The notes: generated from the sequence alone by a model not told the origin. Positions 1-12,560 are shown, counted from the stretch's first letter. The stretch: 64,000 nt of DNA from Terfezia claveryi (GCA_015179025.1 WHUX01000008.1:736667-800666); one strand, 5' to 3'. A program made the numbers and translations.

Positions 1-1580
1 TAAAGACAGGTATTATTTTGCCTGAGTCTCCGTAAGAAATCTCATAATTGGGCCAAGTTATGGGTTGTATTTGCTTGCAGAACGGTGAGTACAAAAAGAC
101 GTTGCCATACAAATTTGTATGGCAAGTATTATTTGAAAACTTTCACTTTTCCCAATTGAATCATATGAACCTGATGGGCTTAATAAGAACTTTATTTTTA
201 GAGGCTATAAGTAAGTCAATTAGTGGGTTTTAAATTTTCTCAAATTAGGCGTGTTTTGATGAGTTACAAATCGCGAAAAACTTTTGACCGATGATTAAGT
301 ATCTGTATACATGATTAAGTTTTATTTAATATAAAAAAATACAAGTTCCAGTAATTTTAGGCTATAATTCAGACTCCTTTGATTTAGAAGTCTTATTTCC
401 ATAGAACAGCATCGGGCTCAGTGATAAAACTATTTACTTAAGTTACAATAGAAGGAGATTGCATTCTTGTATAGCCTATACACTATGAGGGCGAGCATCT
501 AGTGATAGAGCAGAAAACTACAATATATGGGAGACTAAATCAAAGAGTAAGATGTTATTACGTATTGTAGAGTCATAGGATTGTAGATAGCAACTTGGCA
601 AGATGAAAGGTTGAGTTGAGGGTAATTAATTGAAGATAGGTCTAGTAGATGTTATGGCTCGCTAAGTATCTTCATACCGCTGGTGCTCCTGCAAGGTCTC
701 TAGGGTACAAGACACAAGATCATCTAATACCTAGGTCCATTTTTGCTTTTATCTCTGTGTTCTGCAGCCATGGTAAGAATACATATTGCTGCGCATGCCG
801 CTCAGCCCATCTGTTTACTTGGCGACCTATTATGACGGCGTGCATACTACGAGTGCAAGGACTCCCAGTACGAACGTTAGCCATAGAAAATTGATAATAG
901 AGCGGGTAATAGCATCAAAAGATACATTTCTTGCAGATATATCCTTGGCTCCAATCCAAGCTGTTTTCATTGCCTTCGATGACAACACCAGATTATTGAC
1001 GGGACTGGACTATGCATTGTCGTCCAATATGCGATCGAGGACCTCAAAGCATATGCAGCCAGCTGCAGGCTGACATACCTAGTGCAGGAGCGCTGACGGC
1101 GACTGCTTTTCCTTCTTTTGTCGTTCCCAGACTCGAAATCCTAGCAGATTATTATTGTTTATGTGAAGGGAGTCTGGAGGAGCTCTGCTCTGAGAAGTTT
1201 GTAATTCTGCTTCAAGGTCTGCTCCAGTCGTCTTGGATCAGAAGAATACTCAGTGTCTCGCAAGAGCGCGTATAATAACGTCACCCGCGGATTCGAAGAA
1301 TTTCAAAGCGCGTGTGCGTCATCCCCCAGTTGGTGGTTTCCTTCATATACTCTATTGGAGACTTCGCTTGAGCCTTTTGACGCCGTACTTGTGTTCTACG
1401 GTAACCCCGCTTCTGCGGGAAAGGACACCAGCACTGATATTTCATATATGTTTGGGCAGATCTGCGGAGAAGCGGGGGAGGGATCTCGGGCTCACAACCC
1501 CCTGACATACGTGAAACGCCCATCAGGTCTCAACCCCGGCCACCTCCTGCTAGCGCTCCCCCAAAAGCAGTGGAACGTCT
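1..1580. other. No gene recognised; AT-rich spacer
   Basis: I see only short open frames with no recognisable domain, no plausible exon chain and no long repeat here. The first 600 bases are very AT-rich. The left edge may be degenerate repeat DNA, but I cannot assign it to a family. Confidence 0.5.
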
Positions 1581-1694
1581 AGAAGAATGCCTTTTTTTTG
1601 TGCATTTCAGCTCAATCCGTGCCAGTTATATTGCAGTACAGATGGAGATGTCAGAGTATGTGTGGCGGTTGGGGTGAAATGGAGTGCTCATACC

Positions 1695-1742
1695 CGTCTT
1701 CTTCTTCTTCTTCTCTCTTTTCTTTTTTTTCCTTCGTTCTTC
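1695..1742 (+). promoter_or_regulatory. Pyrimidine-rich tract upstream of the 2.1-kb gene
   Basis: A nearly pure C/T run (CTTCTTCTTC followed by T-rich DNA) lies about 370 bases upstream of the ATG at 2110. CT-rich tracts near transcription starts are common in filamentous ascomycete promoters. Its role is inferred from position and composition only. Confidence 0.35.
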
Positions 1743-2109
1743 ACGACTCAGGTTTTGGCAGGAACCATATACCCCACTTTCATTCCAACTCGCTGCGCCT
1801 TACCCTTGAGTGTGCTCGGGACTCTTCATTCATTCAAAACACTTCGTTGATTCTTTGGGTCAGGGGTCAGTAACTGACTTGGGCACTCATTTACGGAATT
1901 TGTACTTGGGTTCTTCGTTTATTTATTTGCAATTTTATAAACACCGTTTCCGAACCCTCTAATTTCTTAATTGGGTAGAGAAACGTCCCATTCAAGGACG
2001 GCGCCAGGTTGCGACGCAGGGCTTCAATTTCGCTGTGTTGCTTTAATTGGACGAGTGAACTGGAGCATTGGTGCAAAGGGTGAAGAAACAAATACCGACA
2101 TTGAAAGAA

Positions 2110-3165
2110 ATGACCGACTCAGCAACTCACCAACCTCCCCCAGCGCCACCCACTCACAGCGTCGCTGAGCTAGCAGCAGAATTACAGAAAATGAAACGAG
2201 CAAAGATATGGTGGTGGCAGCGGGATGATATTCTAAAGGCGAGAATGTCCACTGTCGTAATGGCGTGGGTGTTACTTGCCATTGTTCTTACTTTATGTAC
2301 GGTGTTTAGGCTGAACCTATCAATATGTGTATCAGGCAATTGACTAATGCCTCTCTTATTCACAGATCTCGCCCTCCTCCTCACTCACCGCCTCACCGTC
2401 CGAGAATTCCACATTGTCCTAATAATGCTCCTCCTCTTCTCGTCCCTCTTCCTTCCTGTTCTCCCTTTTCCGGCTATTCATTGCCACCATCCGCCCAGAG
2501 CACTCGTCCTCCCGCTCCACCTCCCTGTCGAACCTTGATAACGACATAGGATCGCAAATTCGGAATAACGCAAATAGAGCAACTGTCCACGTGACTTTCG
2601 TTTGCGGGCCAGGAGGGTATGCGATCCCCGCTGTACCGATTCCAATTGCATTCCCGCATGTGGAGATAAATGGGGATGGAGATTGGGATACTGATGGGAA
2701 TAAGAAGTCGAGTGCGGTGACTGCACTCCCACCACCGGCGTATGGATTGTGGGGATCGAGTGTCAGGGTCAATCCAGATCAGTTTTATTGGGTTAGGAGG
2801 GCGGGTGATTGTATTCAGGCCCCTTCCGCAGGATCAGTGGAGATGGAAGCCAGGACAACACCACCACCCTTGCCGCTGCCGCTGACAGAGCCAGTGAGGG
2901 GAAGGATGAGTGTAGCATCGGTGCAGGCGGTATATAGACCTCCGAGCTATAGTATAGCTCGGAGGACGGTGTTGACTATGTACTTGGGGAACCGGGGATT
3001 TTGCCTGGGACGGCGGTGTTAGCTGCTCCAGCTCCGGCACCGGTGAGAGGACTGGGGATCCGGGAGATGGAGGGGGGAATGGGGGAAGGGGGGCTCGGGA
3101 ACGGCAGCAGGGAAGTAGTGCACCGAGTTCGAGGGACCAGTCACCTTCTGGTATTCGAAGACTGA
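2110..3165 (+). pseudogene. Conserved fungal proline-rich membrane protein of unknown function, frameshifted
   Basis: The ATG at 2110 opens a frame with a proline-rich start, a Trp/Lys/Arg stretch and one membrane segment (about residues 47-65, VVMAWVLLAIVLTLC). Later frames give PPPAYGLWGSSVRVNP and then RPPSY followed, after a frame change, by EDGVDYV. These motif pairs (PPPAYG-W-SVR-P and RPPSY--DGV-YV) are a hallmark, as I recall, of small single-span fungal proteins of unknown function. At least one intron is expected near 2297-2365 (acceptor TTCACAG, branch GACTAAT). Exon borders around 2366-2590 are unresolved. A perfect 13-bp palindrome at 2939-2965 coincides with the frame change, so an extra 5 bases probably broke the frame. 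The last frame would end at the TGA at 3163-3165. No function can be stated. Confidence 0.5.
2939..2965. repeat. Perfect 13-bp palindrome at the frameshift
   Basis: CCTCCGAGCTATA and its exact reverse complement are separated by one base. The codons on either side (RPPSYS, then SEDGVDYV) would join in frame if about five central bases were removed. This suggests a small insertion that created the palindrome and shifted the frame. Confidence 0.7.
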
Positions 3166-4660
3166 CTTAAGGCAACCCTCCCTCCACAATCCTCCTGCAC
3201 CTCGCCGCCTCTGAGCATCTGCATTTTATCTTCTTTTTTCTTGTTTTATTTTAACCAGGATTTGATTGCAGTCAGGCGACTCTCGTCCGTTCCTTTCCTT
3301 TAAAATATGAATGTAAAATATATTTTGGGCTTGTGGTGTTTTTTCTTTATGGAGTTTCGGTTTGGGTTTGGGTTTTTTTTTGGGGGGGTGTTAGAATGAT
3401 TTTAGTTGTATATTACATTACAGAAGAACTAGGAATGGGTTCACTACCCTCTTATATCTCTGATCACCATGACTAGTCCTTCATCCCTAGCGTTGCCATA
3501 AGAGGATCACTTCCCCTCGACGCTGGTGATGTAGACCAGTATCACATATCTGCTAACATCTACACCTGGATCCTTCAACATACAAAAAAAAAATAAAAAA
3601 ACCGTCTTGAACTTAAAGCCTCCGCTGTCCTCAATTTTCCAACGCTCATTTCCAGTTTCCTATACGAATTGATTTTTAGTAATTGGAAAAATAGAGATTT
3701 CATTCAGTTTAATCATTGGTCTTTCAAAAACATGTGTGCAAATGCATCCTTTTTTTTTTTTTATAAAGTAATTTTGTTCCATCGGTTGTGCAGATGCAAC
3801 GTTGTTTTTTAATAGGAGGGATTCAAACCTTTTTTCCCCTGGAATTAACAGCTTTTGTTTCCGGTTCACAAAATGCAGATGAATAATGGCAAGGGCATTT
3901 TGTTGGTCATGGGTGGTCACGTTTCATCTCGTTGTTGCGCTGGAGGCTTGTCTTCATGCAATAGAAACTCTAGATCAAGACCATCCAGATATTCCTTTTC
4001 CATTCCTAGTAGTTTGGAGAGTTGGGTTTGGTGATACTCATATCTTTCTCCACCGCTTTACAAGGGCAAAATCCAAGGGTTTGTAGCAAAAAAAAAGGGC
4101 ACAGGGCTTCATAACCTAGAAGAACTAGGAATGAGAGGAAGGATGAGGGACAATATTGTTATTATTTGTCTGTGTCGTTCTGTAGCAGTCCACCCAAGTA
4201 CCGTATATCTCTGATCACCATGACTAGTCATTCATCCCTCGCGTTGCCAATAAGAGGAACTAGTGGTTCCTTCACATTACTTACGGACGTGTAGTGAATG
4301 GGAGTGAGAGTTGGGATATAGATACTTATATTCAGATCGAGAGTAAGAGGAGATACGTGTGTTCTTTGAAAGGGGTACTGCTCTTTAACATAAAAAAAAA
4401 AGTTACTCGTGTGCACACCTCCCTTCGGGAGGACGTATGACAAGCCTACCGGGAAACCCGGGCGGATTGAGGGAGGGGCGCGAGACAATCATGTTATGTA
4501 TAGGCTTAGGATACTATTAAAAAAAAAAAGGAAAAAAAAATAGGTTAATACGCCTACGCCAATCTAATCAGACTAGATATATCTACCTACACATGTATAA
4601 GGATTAATATACAATCCGTCTAACCTTTTCGTCTTAACGTTCTTACTTACTACAGCGACC
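3166..4660. repeat. Intergenic AT-rich DNA with a duplicated ~85-bp block
   Basis: A block containing TATCTCTGATCACCATGACT occurs near 3450-3510 and again near 4204-4260. Both are preceded by an AGAAGAACTAGGAATG box (3423 and 4120). The spacer between the copies holds no recognisable gene. The duplication is dispersed and degenerate rather than a clean tandem. Confidence 0.6.
4390..4530. repeat. Small dispersed repeat flanked by A-runs
   Basis: A GC-rich block with CGGGAAACCCGGGCGGATTG lies between oligo(A) runs at about 4390-4401 and 4518-4540. A related block (GGAAGCCCGGGTGGATTCAA) occurs near 22850-22910. A short, A-flanked repeat with two copies in the window could be a SINE or a LINE end; the sequence does not decide. 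Confidence 0.4.
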
Positions 4661-4662
4661 AC

Positions 4663-7600
4663 CTACCCCACCATAAAATTAACCACACAAACCTTCCCCT
4701 CCCCTCCCGCCCCTCGAACCATAACCTCCTTCAGCGTTACCTCTGCCTCCTCAACACCTCCCCTGTGTGCCGCGGGCCAAACATCCCCGACTTCCCCCTG
4801 CGTATCAGCAGAGGATGAGGTTGAGCCAAACCACCATTTCCGAAGGCTGGGGTCTTGCCAGACGGCGGTTAGGACAGCGGAGTTTGCTCCGGACTCGGAC
4901 TCGGGGGAGGTGGAGGATGTGGATATGGGAATGGGGACGGATGGGAGAGTTATTCTCGCGCGGGAGTTGATTTGTACGATAACTTTCTTGGTCATCACAG
5001 CAGCTGGTGGTGATGATGATGGTGAGGACGTAGTTGATGTAGATTGGGAATTCACAAGCTTTTCTAATCTCGAGATAACCTCGGGAGACGCCGAAGGCCA
5101 CCTCAAACTCCCGAGTTGCAATTGCGGATTCGGTTTTGGGGTAGTTGGATTGGCAGTAGTGGATGTAGTAGAGTCTAGCCACGCCCCCGCCTCGCACACA
5201 AACCCTGGACATACCGGCCCCATTAACGCCAATAGCCCCCTCGTCACCACAATCTTCGTCGTCAGTGACATTCCCCCATATGCATCCTCATCCTTCGACA
5301 CCACAGCACCGTAAATCTCATTCGTGAGCTTGATTAGGTCTGAGATCATAGTATTCAGGGTAAATGTCTCCGCTAGGGCTACCGTGACAGAGTTAATAGT
5401 TTTGTGGAGAGTAAGGAGGAGTTGTAACTCCTCCTTGCTATTAGGGGTGGGGGATGTAGGTTGGAGCATAAACCCTGTTGGGTCTTCACTTGTCAGGGCT
5501 ACCTGCCATGATTTCTCCCACCGTGTACTGGAGGTGGTGTTTGCAACAGCAGCGGAACCAACCCTCCCCACCACCTTCCACACCCTCCCCAGCCACCTCC
5601 TAACCCCAACAATCTTCCCTTCATCCCACTCCACCACGTCCGCCACTGGTGCGGCAAACAAAACATGCGCCCTCGTCGCGTCAGCCCCCCATGTAGCGAT
5701 CGTTGTGCCTGGGTCGACACCGTTATACTTCGATTTCGACATTTTTTCGAATGTAATATTCGGTTTTTGCAATCCCCCCCCACTGGGACGGAAGAGCATT
5801 TCTTTCGGGTTCTCAGGGTCCGGTGTAAGTTCCTCTGGTTTGAGAAATCGGCCTGTAGAAGGGTCGGTGTATGTCTTCCCGTGGACCATGCCCTGGGTGA
5901 TTAATGTCTTAAACGGTTCGCCAGAGTGCTCGCCGGGCCAGAAGCCGATTTTTGCAAGGAATTTAGCGATAAATCTTGAGTAGAGGAGATGGAGGATTGC
6001 GTGTTCCACCCCCCCAATGTATACATCCACAGGGAGTATTTTGGCAGCTATCTCCTTACCAAACAGTTCCTGGGGGTTCTTTGGATCCACAAACCGCATA
6101 AAATACCACGAACTGTCGACAAATGTATCCATTGTATCCGTATCCCTCTTTGCCGGACTATCACATTTCGGGCAGCGACACTTCGCCCATTCACCCCCTT
6201 CTGCGGTGGCTAAGGGACTCCCACCTTTCCCACTGATATCAACATCCTCAGGCAATCTCACTGGTAACTCCTCCTCCGGCACTGGCACCTCCCCGCAGGA
6301 AGGGCAGTGGATTACGGGGATTGGTGCGCCCCAGTAGCGTTGCCGGGATACAAGCCAGTCACGGAGTCGGTACTGCGAGATTCTCTCTGCAAGGCCTAGT
6401 GTCTTAACAATTTTCTCCTCCGCTTGCTCACTGGTTAATTGCGAGAACTCGGCTCCGCAGACGGGAGTGAGTATGCCTTTCTTCGCCCAAACTGGGTCTA
6501 TCGTAGGGTCTATCGACAATCGGGCTTCGTCAGAAGTAGGCATGACTACAATCTTCGGCACCGCCCAGGGGGGGAAGTGTTGTTTAAAGAACGCATAATC
6601 CCTCTGATCGTGTCCAGGGACACCCATCACCGCCCCGGAGCCGTATCCGTCTAGGACGTATTCCGCCGCGTAGATGGGGATGTCGAATGTTCTCGGGGAA
6701 AGGGGGTTCGAGGCGGATAGGCCTAGTATTTTATATCCACGTTTTGGTAGATCATAAAGGCTCGATAAGGGGGACGGAGATGTCTCGGAGCATTCTTGGA
6801 GGTATTGACGCAGACCTTCGTCATTTTTTGCGGCTTGCTTGGCTAATGGGTGGGAGTGGGATATTGCGAGGTAATGGACCCCGTGTAATGTATCTATTCT
6901 CGTAGTAAATACCTCCACCTTCTCTTCCCCCTCGTGTGTGTCGCTCATGACATTAAACCTCACCCTACACCCCGTACTCTTCCCAATCCAATTCTCTTGC
7001 ATCATCTTCACCCTCTCGGGCCAGCCCTCCAACTGGACATGCCCGGAACTAGTCCCAAGCCCCTCGAGTAACTCCTCTGCAAACTCGGTAATCTTGAAAA
7101 ACCACTGCTTCAATAACTTCTTCTCCACCAGCGCCCCGCTGCGCCAGGAGTGCCCCGACGTAGAAACTTGTTCGTTTGCAAGCACCGTTTTGTCTATAGG
7201 ATCCCAGTTGACTAGACTCTCTGCACGGTATGCGAGATTGTGCTTGTGTAAGAGGAGGAAGAGGCGCTGTGTGTGGGCGTAGTACTCTGGTGAAGAAGTC
7301 ATAAATTCCTATCCCAGAAACATCACTATCATCAGCATGCCATCCCATCCCCCGCATCTCCGTTACCACAAGTCCTAATATGCAGAGCACGGAGCACGTT
7401 ACTTACCCTCCCCCAATCAAACCCCGCCCCCATCCCGCCCAACTGGTCCCTCATCCTCTGCACATTCCTCTCCGTCCACAAACTCGGACTCACCCCCCTC
7501 TCAATCGCCGCATTCTCAGCCGGTAACCCGAAACTATCCCAGCCCATGGGGTGGAGTACATCGTAGCTCTGCATGCGTCGGAAGCGGCTGAGTACGTCGG

Positions 7601-8015
7601 AGATGGTGTAGACACGGAGGTGGCCGAGGTGGAGCACACCTGAGGGGTAAGGGAACATGGGGAGGATGTAGAACTTCGGCTTTGAGGAGTGGGTGGGGAT
7701 TGGATTGGTGAGGTGAGACCGCCATTTTAGGTCGATGGAGGGGAGGTCGAGTTTGGGGATTGTCGGGGCCGGGGATGGAGATGTCGATGCGAAGCGGTAT
7801 ATCTGTTTCCCTACCGACAACGCAGTCGGTATCTGTGGTATTGGTATTGCTCTTGAGGACGCGCTGGCGCCAGTGCCAGCTGTAGTAAACGCCCTCACCC
7901 GCACTGGACCATACAACGGCGCAAGCACCACTTTCGATGGTAAAGCCCTCGGGACGCCGGGGAGCTGCCTCGCGCACACGCTGCGCAGGGCGAGAATATG
8001 GCGTGTGCAGCCCAT
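4663..8015 (-). CDS. NAM2: Mitochondrial leucyl-tRNA synthetase (bacterial type)
   Basis: Predicted CDS is complement(join(4663..7308,7407..8015)), 1084 residues. Exon 1 ends DWGR at a GTAAGT donor. Exon 2 starts [10 protein letters not shown] after a GGATAG acceptor, giving a 98-nt phase-0 intron. The N-terminus ([20 protein letters not shown]) is basic and Ser/Arg/Ala-rich, like a mitochondrial presequence. The class I signature is YPSG-HLGH at about 123-132. The CP1 editing domain follows (TTRIDTLHG and [13 protein letters not shown], about 338-435), then a CPSC/CPKC pair (about 538-583), DSSWYFMRF (about 601) and KMSKS (about 725-729). The anticodon-binding region and a Ser/Pro-rich C-terminal part complete it. 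The enzyme charges mitochondrial tRNA-Leu; the yeast counterpart NAM2 also assists group I intron splicing. The start is the first ATG giving a presequence. No disabling change seen. Confidence 0.95.
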
Positions 8016-8328
8016 CTATCGCAGATTCATGGAATTGAGGCTGGGCTTGTGCAGTTGTTTTCTGGGTGGAGCTCTCTACGGGTGGGGAAAATAACGAAGG
8101 GCGCATATTAGCGTGTGGGAGGGGCAAGAGCCGCAGGGTAAACAAAACAAATGTTTTTAAGAATTGATACAGTTCCTTCTCTCTTTTCTCGGATATAAAC
8201 TGCCAGAGGAGCACGATGGACGACGGGATTGCAACTGTCAACAAGTCACCCCCCTCAAGCAACAAATCTGGCCTGTCTCCCACATTTTTCATAGAGCAAT
8301 TCCCCGCCACAGCTTTGCCTGATCACCA

Positions 8329-9123
8329 CTACCCGCAGCAGCTCCCCGTATTAACTCCGCCGACTGTCCTCCCCGCCCCCGGAATCGTATCCATCCCGCC
8401 CAGTTTCGTCCCTCCCGGCCTTCCACCACCTGGCCTCCCAGGGCCCCCAGGCCCCCCTCCTCCCCCCCCACCACCAAAGAACCCCCTGGCCACCGCACCC
8501 CATCCCCCCCTTCCGCCTCCTTGGGGCCCCACGCCCTCACACGCCCCACACGGATCAAAACTAACCAAACTCACAAAATACAGCACAATCACCATAACCA
8601 CCCACTCTGCCCACTTCCCTAACCTCACATCTAGGGGGACACCCACCCTCACCTCCCCACCCCTAATATAGCTTGGTCTCCCACTTCCACTTCCACTCCC
8701 AGTCCCACTCGCACTCGCACTCGTACTCGGGTTTGGCTTCTCCCCCCCTAAAACCTGCCCACTACCGGTAAACCCTTTCATCGCCCCGCCCATCTCCTGA
8801 ACCCACTTCTCTACCTCCCTGCCCAAGCTAGACCTATCAGCGCCACTCACCCTTGCAACCTCCTTCCCTTGGTGGAGGATGATAAACGTCGGCATAGCGG
8901 TGACAGAGTATGTGCGTGCAATAGAGGACTGTGCGTCTACGTCGCATTTTGTAAAGATGATGCGGTTCGGGGAAGAGTGCTTCTGTGCGAGGGAGGTGTA
9001 GAAGGGGGCGATGGCATGGCAAGGGCCGCACCACGTGGCGTGAAAGTCGATAATGGCGAGGGGGTGGGTGGAAATGAGAGTGGACAGGTGGGAGGAGGAG
9101 GTGAGCTCTGTGGGGGAGGACAT
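8329..9123 (-). CDS. Thioredoxin-domain protein with C-terminal membrane anchor
   Basis: A single exon of 264 codons opens at the ATG at 9123. The thioredoxin fold occupies about residues 5-112, with the active site WCGPC at 31-35 and the cis-proline in TAMPTF at about 78. A Ser/Gly linker follows, then one hydrophobic segment (about 168-188, WVVMVIVLYFVSLVSF) and a Gly/Pro-rich tail ending in Cys-Cys-Gly. The domain order suggests a tail-anchored oxidoreductase with the thioredoxin domain in the cytosol; that topology is inferred. Cytosolic fungal thioredoxins are about 105 residues, so the anchor and tail are an extension. It is divergent from the gene at 9344 (220 bp apart). The glycine tail arises from a very G/C-skewed stretch and may vary in length. 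Confidence 0.85.
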   Translation of the reverse strand: MSSPTELTSSSHLSTLISTHPLAIIDFHATWCGPCHAIAPFYTSLAQKHSSPNRIIFTKCDVDAQSSIARTYSVTAMPTFIILHQGKEVARVSGADRSSLGREVEKWVQEMGGAMKGFTGSGQVLGGEKPNPSTSASASGTGSGSGSGRPSYIRGGEVRVGVPLDVRLGKWAEWVVMVIVLYFVSLVSFDPCGACEGVGPQGGGRGGWGAVARGFFGGGGGGGGPGGPGRPGGGRPGGTKLGGMDTIPGAGRTVGGVNTGSCCG

Positions 9124-9343
9124 TGTGCAGCTCAGATGAGCTGCGGCCTGTACAGTCGTCGGGGAAGATGGCGAGAATCTGAAACGTGGTGTTTCTGTTC
9201 GGCCTGCTCTGTACCTACCGATGCTCTACTACATGTGACGTTGCATATATGCGCCGGATACCAAAACCTTCTGCATAAAAGCTGCAACCACAACTCTCCG
9301 CTCGTTACCAGCTGCGCTCCTACATCGTAAACAGATCGCAACA
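9124..9343. promoter_or_regulatory. Probable bidirectional promoter
   Basis: Only 220 bases separate the divergent start codons at 9123 (-) and 9344 (+), so both genes must be driven from this interval or from within each other. A CATAAAA box lies near 9275. No specific factor site can be named. Confidence 0.5.
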
Positions 9344-10337
9344 ATGTTTGAGCTCCCACAGACAAAGCGGTATGCTCCATCCCCTCCTTTCCCATGTAAT
9401 CGCGCGCACCCCAATTGCGCATCCCAATTGCAGTATACTAACTCCCACCGCGTGCAGCGTCCGCCGTTCAGACCTCCGCTCGCCCTCCTTCTCCCCTCCG
9501 CCTACGACTACCCACCCACGCCTTCATCCCGACGCCGCACAGCAAAAGCTCAACTCCTTCCTCTCCACCCTCCTCCCTCTTGAGCTTCCCTCCCCTTCAC
9601 ACTCCCAATCAAATCCACCATCACCCCTATCCAATGCCGACAAACCTCCACCCGAAGATGAGCCCGAATATGACTTCCCTCTCTTCACCCCCCATCCCAC
9701 AGCCTCTACCTCGCAGCCCATATCCAACCGAGTGGTATTACGCTCCCCTCCCCCTCCCCCAACTGTCGAAGACGTCTACCTTACCTCCTACCACGCCCTC
9801 GCCGCTACCCAACACCGTCCCCTCACATACTACTTCGCCTCCCCCTCCTCTAGCTCCCCCATCCTCTCCTGCGCCATCTCAGGCGAAGATATCCTCGCTC
9901 ATGCACGGCGGGATAAATGGCTAGGGCAGACTTATGCATGGAGGTTAATAACCGTGCCTGCATCCCCCACATCAACAACAAAACCTCCACCTTCACCCCC
10001 TCCCGATTGGGGGAAGTGGAAAAGGTGTAAACCAGGCAAAAAACGCCGCATCTACCTCCGGCAAGCCGCCTTAAAAAAGGAAGTGCAGAAACTCGCCCTT
10101 GGAGCTCAGAGGCAAGCGGAGGCGGAAAGGAAGAAAAAGGAGGAGGAAGAAGCGACTCTTAAACGGATGTTGAAGAACCGAGAGCGGAAAGCGAAGAAGC
10201 GGGCGAGGGAGAAGGCGAAGAAACTCGCTGCTGGTGGTGGAGGTGGCGCGATGGGGTTTGATGGAGCTGGGGCTGGGGAGGAGAGTGCGAGAGAGAGTGC
10301 GGGGGTGGAAAGAGAGAAGATGGATGTTGATGGGTGA
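9344..10337 (+). CDS. Fungal KR-rich protein of unknown function (DUF2011-like)
   Basis: CDS join(9344..9369,9458..10337), 301 residues. Exon 1 encodes MFELPQTK. The 88-nt intron has donor GTATGC, a consensus TACTAAC branch site and acceptor GTGCAG. After splicing the protein begins MFELPQTKRVRRSDL. The middle is Pro/Ser-rich. A conserved-looking core has the words EYDFPLF, VEDVY and ILAHARRDKW, followed by KPGKKRRIYLRQ and a long Lys/Arg/Glu coiled-coil-like tail (about residues 205-265). The MF-LP--KR-RR-DL start and PGKKRR block fit my recollection of Pfam DUF2011, a nuclear-looking fungal family without known role; a database search is needed to confirm the label. The basic tail suggests nucleolar or RNA-associated localisation, which is inference. 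Confidence 0.8.
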
Positions 10338-11458
10338 GAGAGACCCGGGAGCCCTTGGTTATGTTTATTTATAGCGAGGGAGAGGGAGAAAGTAGGCCAC
10401 TCGCTGGACCATGGCCCACGAGTGAAGCAACGCCAGTCGCGACTCCTCCTTCCAGGACCTATATTACATATTATTCTACTCTGCATGCCATATTACCCAA
10501 AAACGCTCATCTTCATCTATTTGCCCCATACTTGGCTTATCCATAGATGCCCTAGAAATACCTTAAGAATCATTATCTTGCTATACATATCTTGCTATAC
10601 ATATGACTATACAGTTACCAAGTTCTACTTGTGTACCCAAGCTACCTTTCCCATTCCTCAATCTCTCCTCCTGTTTACCACTGATACCAAGAGAAAAACA
10701 GCTCACTAACTTACAGCAGTTCACCAATGAAAATCCGACAACATGTCGGATTGCGAATGCAGCCTAAACACCAACTATGAGAGAGAACACAAACAAGTCA
10801 AGACCCCGCCATCACAGTTATCTACAGCCCAAGTTCAAAGCTCTCTCTCTCTCTCTGTCTAAAACCCCCCCGGCTATACCTGTAAAAATATAATTAAATG
10901 TTTTTCAAACTAACTATTTTGGAAAGATTTTTGTTTTGTGATTGTATTCTGATGCATATCTAATGGATTGGATGAGGGGTGCGGGATGCTTTCGCCGAGA
11001 TAGTTTTATGGCAGCAAATGGAATAGGCTATACGATCCTATATAAAACAGTTACCCTAACTTTGAAAAGATACCATACCAAAGCTTCCAAACAGAGAATG
11101 CTAACGAAGCTTGTGGACTATAAGATCGTCTGCCAGGACAAGACGGAAAACGGTGAATTACCCTGAAATACATCCACAGACCGTTTCTTGCTTTCTCTCC
11201 CTTAATTATAGCCATGACATTCGAATACATGATTGTTTTATTAACTTGAATCAGCCGAGATTCTCCTCAGGGAAGTGGGGGCGGGGGAGGCTTTGTGGAT
11301 GAAATCCCCCCTCCCCCCCCTTTATTGTCGGACCTTCAATTTTATACCTTCGTGCGGGGGCTTGGTTTTCCGTGGTGACATTGAAGGGGACATTCTTTGA
11401 AGTCTGAACAACTGTCTTTATATCCTGGAGCGCTCAGCAAGAATTTGATACGTCCCAG
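10338..11458. other. Intergenic, no gene seen
   Basis: AT-rich DNA with a short CT dinucleotide run near 10842-10858 and no exon-like structure. It includes the 3' flank of the gene ending at 10337. Confidence 0.5.
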
Positions 11459-12560
11459 CTACACTTTGCTTCGGGTAACCCCCCTACTTCTTACTATACT
11501 TAATCGTCTTTCTTTAACGTCATAATAACTGATACCTCTTCCATTTATTTCTTCCCCTTTGCTCCACTTTGGTGCAACGGATAACGGATCACAACATTCC
11601 CCAACAGCTTGGGAGTCACTCAATAGGAGTAACTTTCCTTCTGGGGCCGCTGCCTTGAGACCTGTCACTTCTCTGCTCCACACCGATTGATCCCGAGATT
11701 TTTGGGTTCCCGTCTTGCTATTATTGCTCTATCCACCTTCTACTCCCAGCACCATTCTCGCTGACTCAATTCCCACAATATGACATGACTGACTAGTGCT
11801 CTCTTTGTCCCCCTGATTGCTCCCGTACATTTCCCTAAGTACCTGGTATTAAGTCACTGCGAGTTCCCTACACCACAGAATGCTTCTGGCTTCCGGCCTC
11901 CAGTATTTCTCAGCTCAGGTTTTCATTAAGAATTATTCCAGCTATTTCACCCACTTTACCTACGTCTCCTTTCTCCGTTTTCTTCCCCGCAGTAATCCCC
12001 TCAGTATCAACCTCTCGAGCTTTGTCTTCTCCAGTACCAGTAGCACGTTCAAGTTGTGTTCCGTCGCTACTAGTATTATGCACTCATTCCTTTTCTCTAC
12101 CTCTTGGTCCATATTCACCTGCTTTGCCACCTCCACATCACATTCGCATATCCCTAGGTGAATGTCATATGTATCATATCGTCCCCTATCACCATCAAAA
12201 TTTGGGGCATCTAGATTAGAAAAATCATTGGCGATAATGCTTCCTTCTCCGAGCACCTTTCCAACCTATTCCATTTCAAACTTTCTAGCTTTAAAAACTT
12301 CTCCTACGGGATTCACCGCCTGCTTTCTTCATCTCCAGCTGTCTAATCACGCTCCCAAAACCTCCCTTAACATCCCAGGACCCCAGCCCTAGTATCCTCT
12401 TCCTCGCTAAACATCTCTGCGCCCTTACTACCACTGACATCGGCCTCTGTTGCCAATCGCCCTTTGACACTTCTGAACGATGGCTGTGGAAGGCCGATCC
12501 CTGCAACCAACCTGCTCACCAACACCTTATCTCCTAGATTTCCTATGATTCAGGTTGATA
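11459..12560 (-). mobile_element. Degenerate non-LTR retrotransposon (LINE) remnant
   Basis: Reading the minus strand, one frame gives SWDVKGGFGSVIRQLEMKKA, like the LD-KGAFD-V motif of LINE reverse transcriptases. A little further on comes ALSPMIFLI-MPQIL, like the GSPLSPILF motif. After that, at 11459-11683, APEGKLLLLSDSQAVG resembles the SDSQAA motif of a LINE RNase H. The order RT then RNase H matches Tad-like elements of filamentous fungi. Frames are broken repeatedly, so this is an old relic, and each match is short. Confidence 0.4.

Noticed and set aside
5324..5983. 219-residue plus-strand open frame inside the LeuRS gene
   Set aside because: Antisense shadow of a long conserved coding exon; no independent signal.
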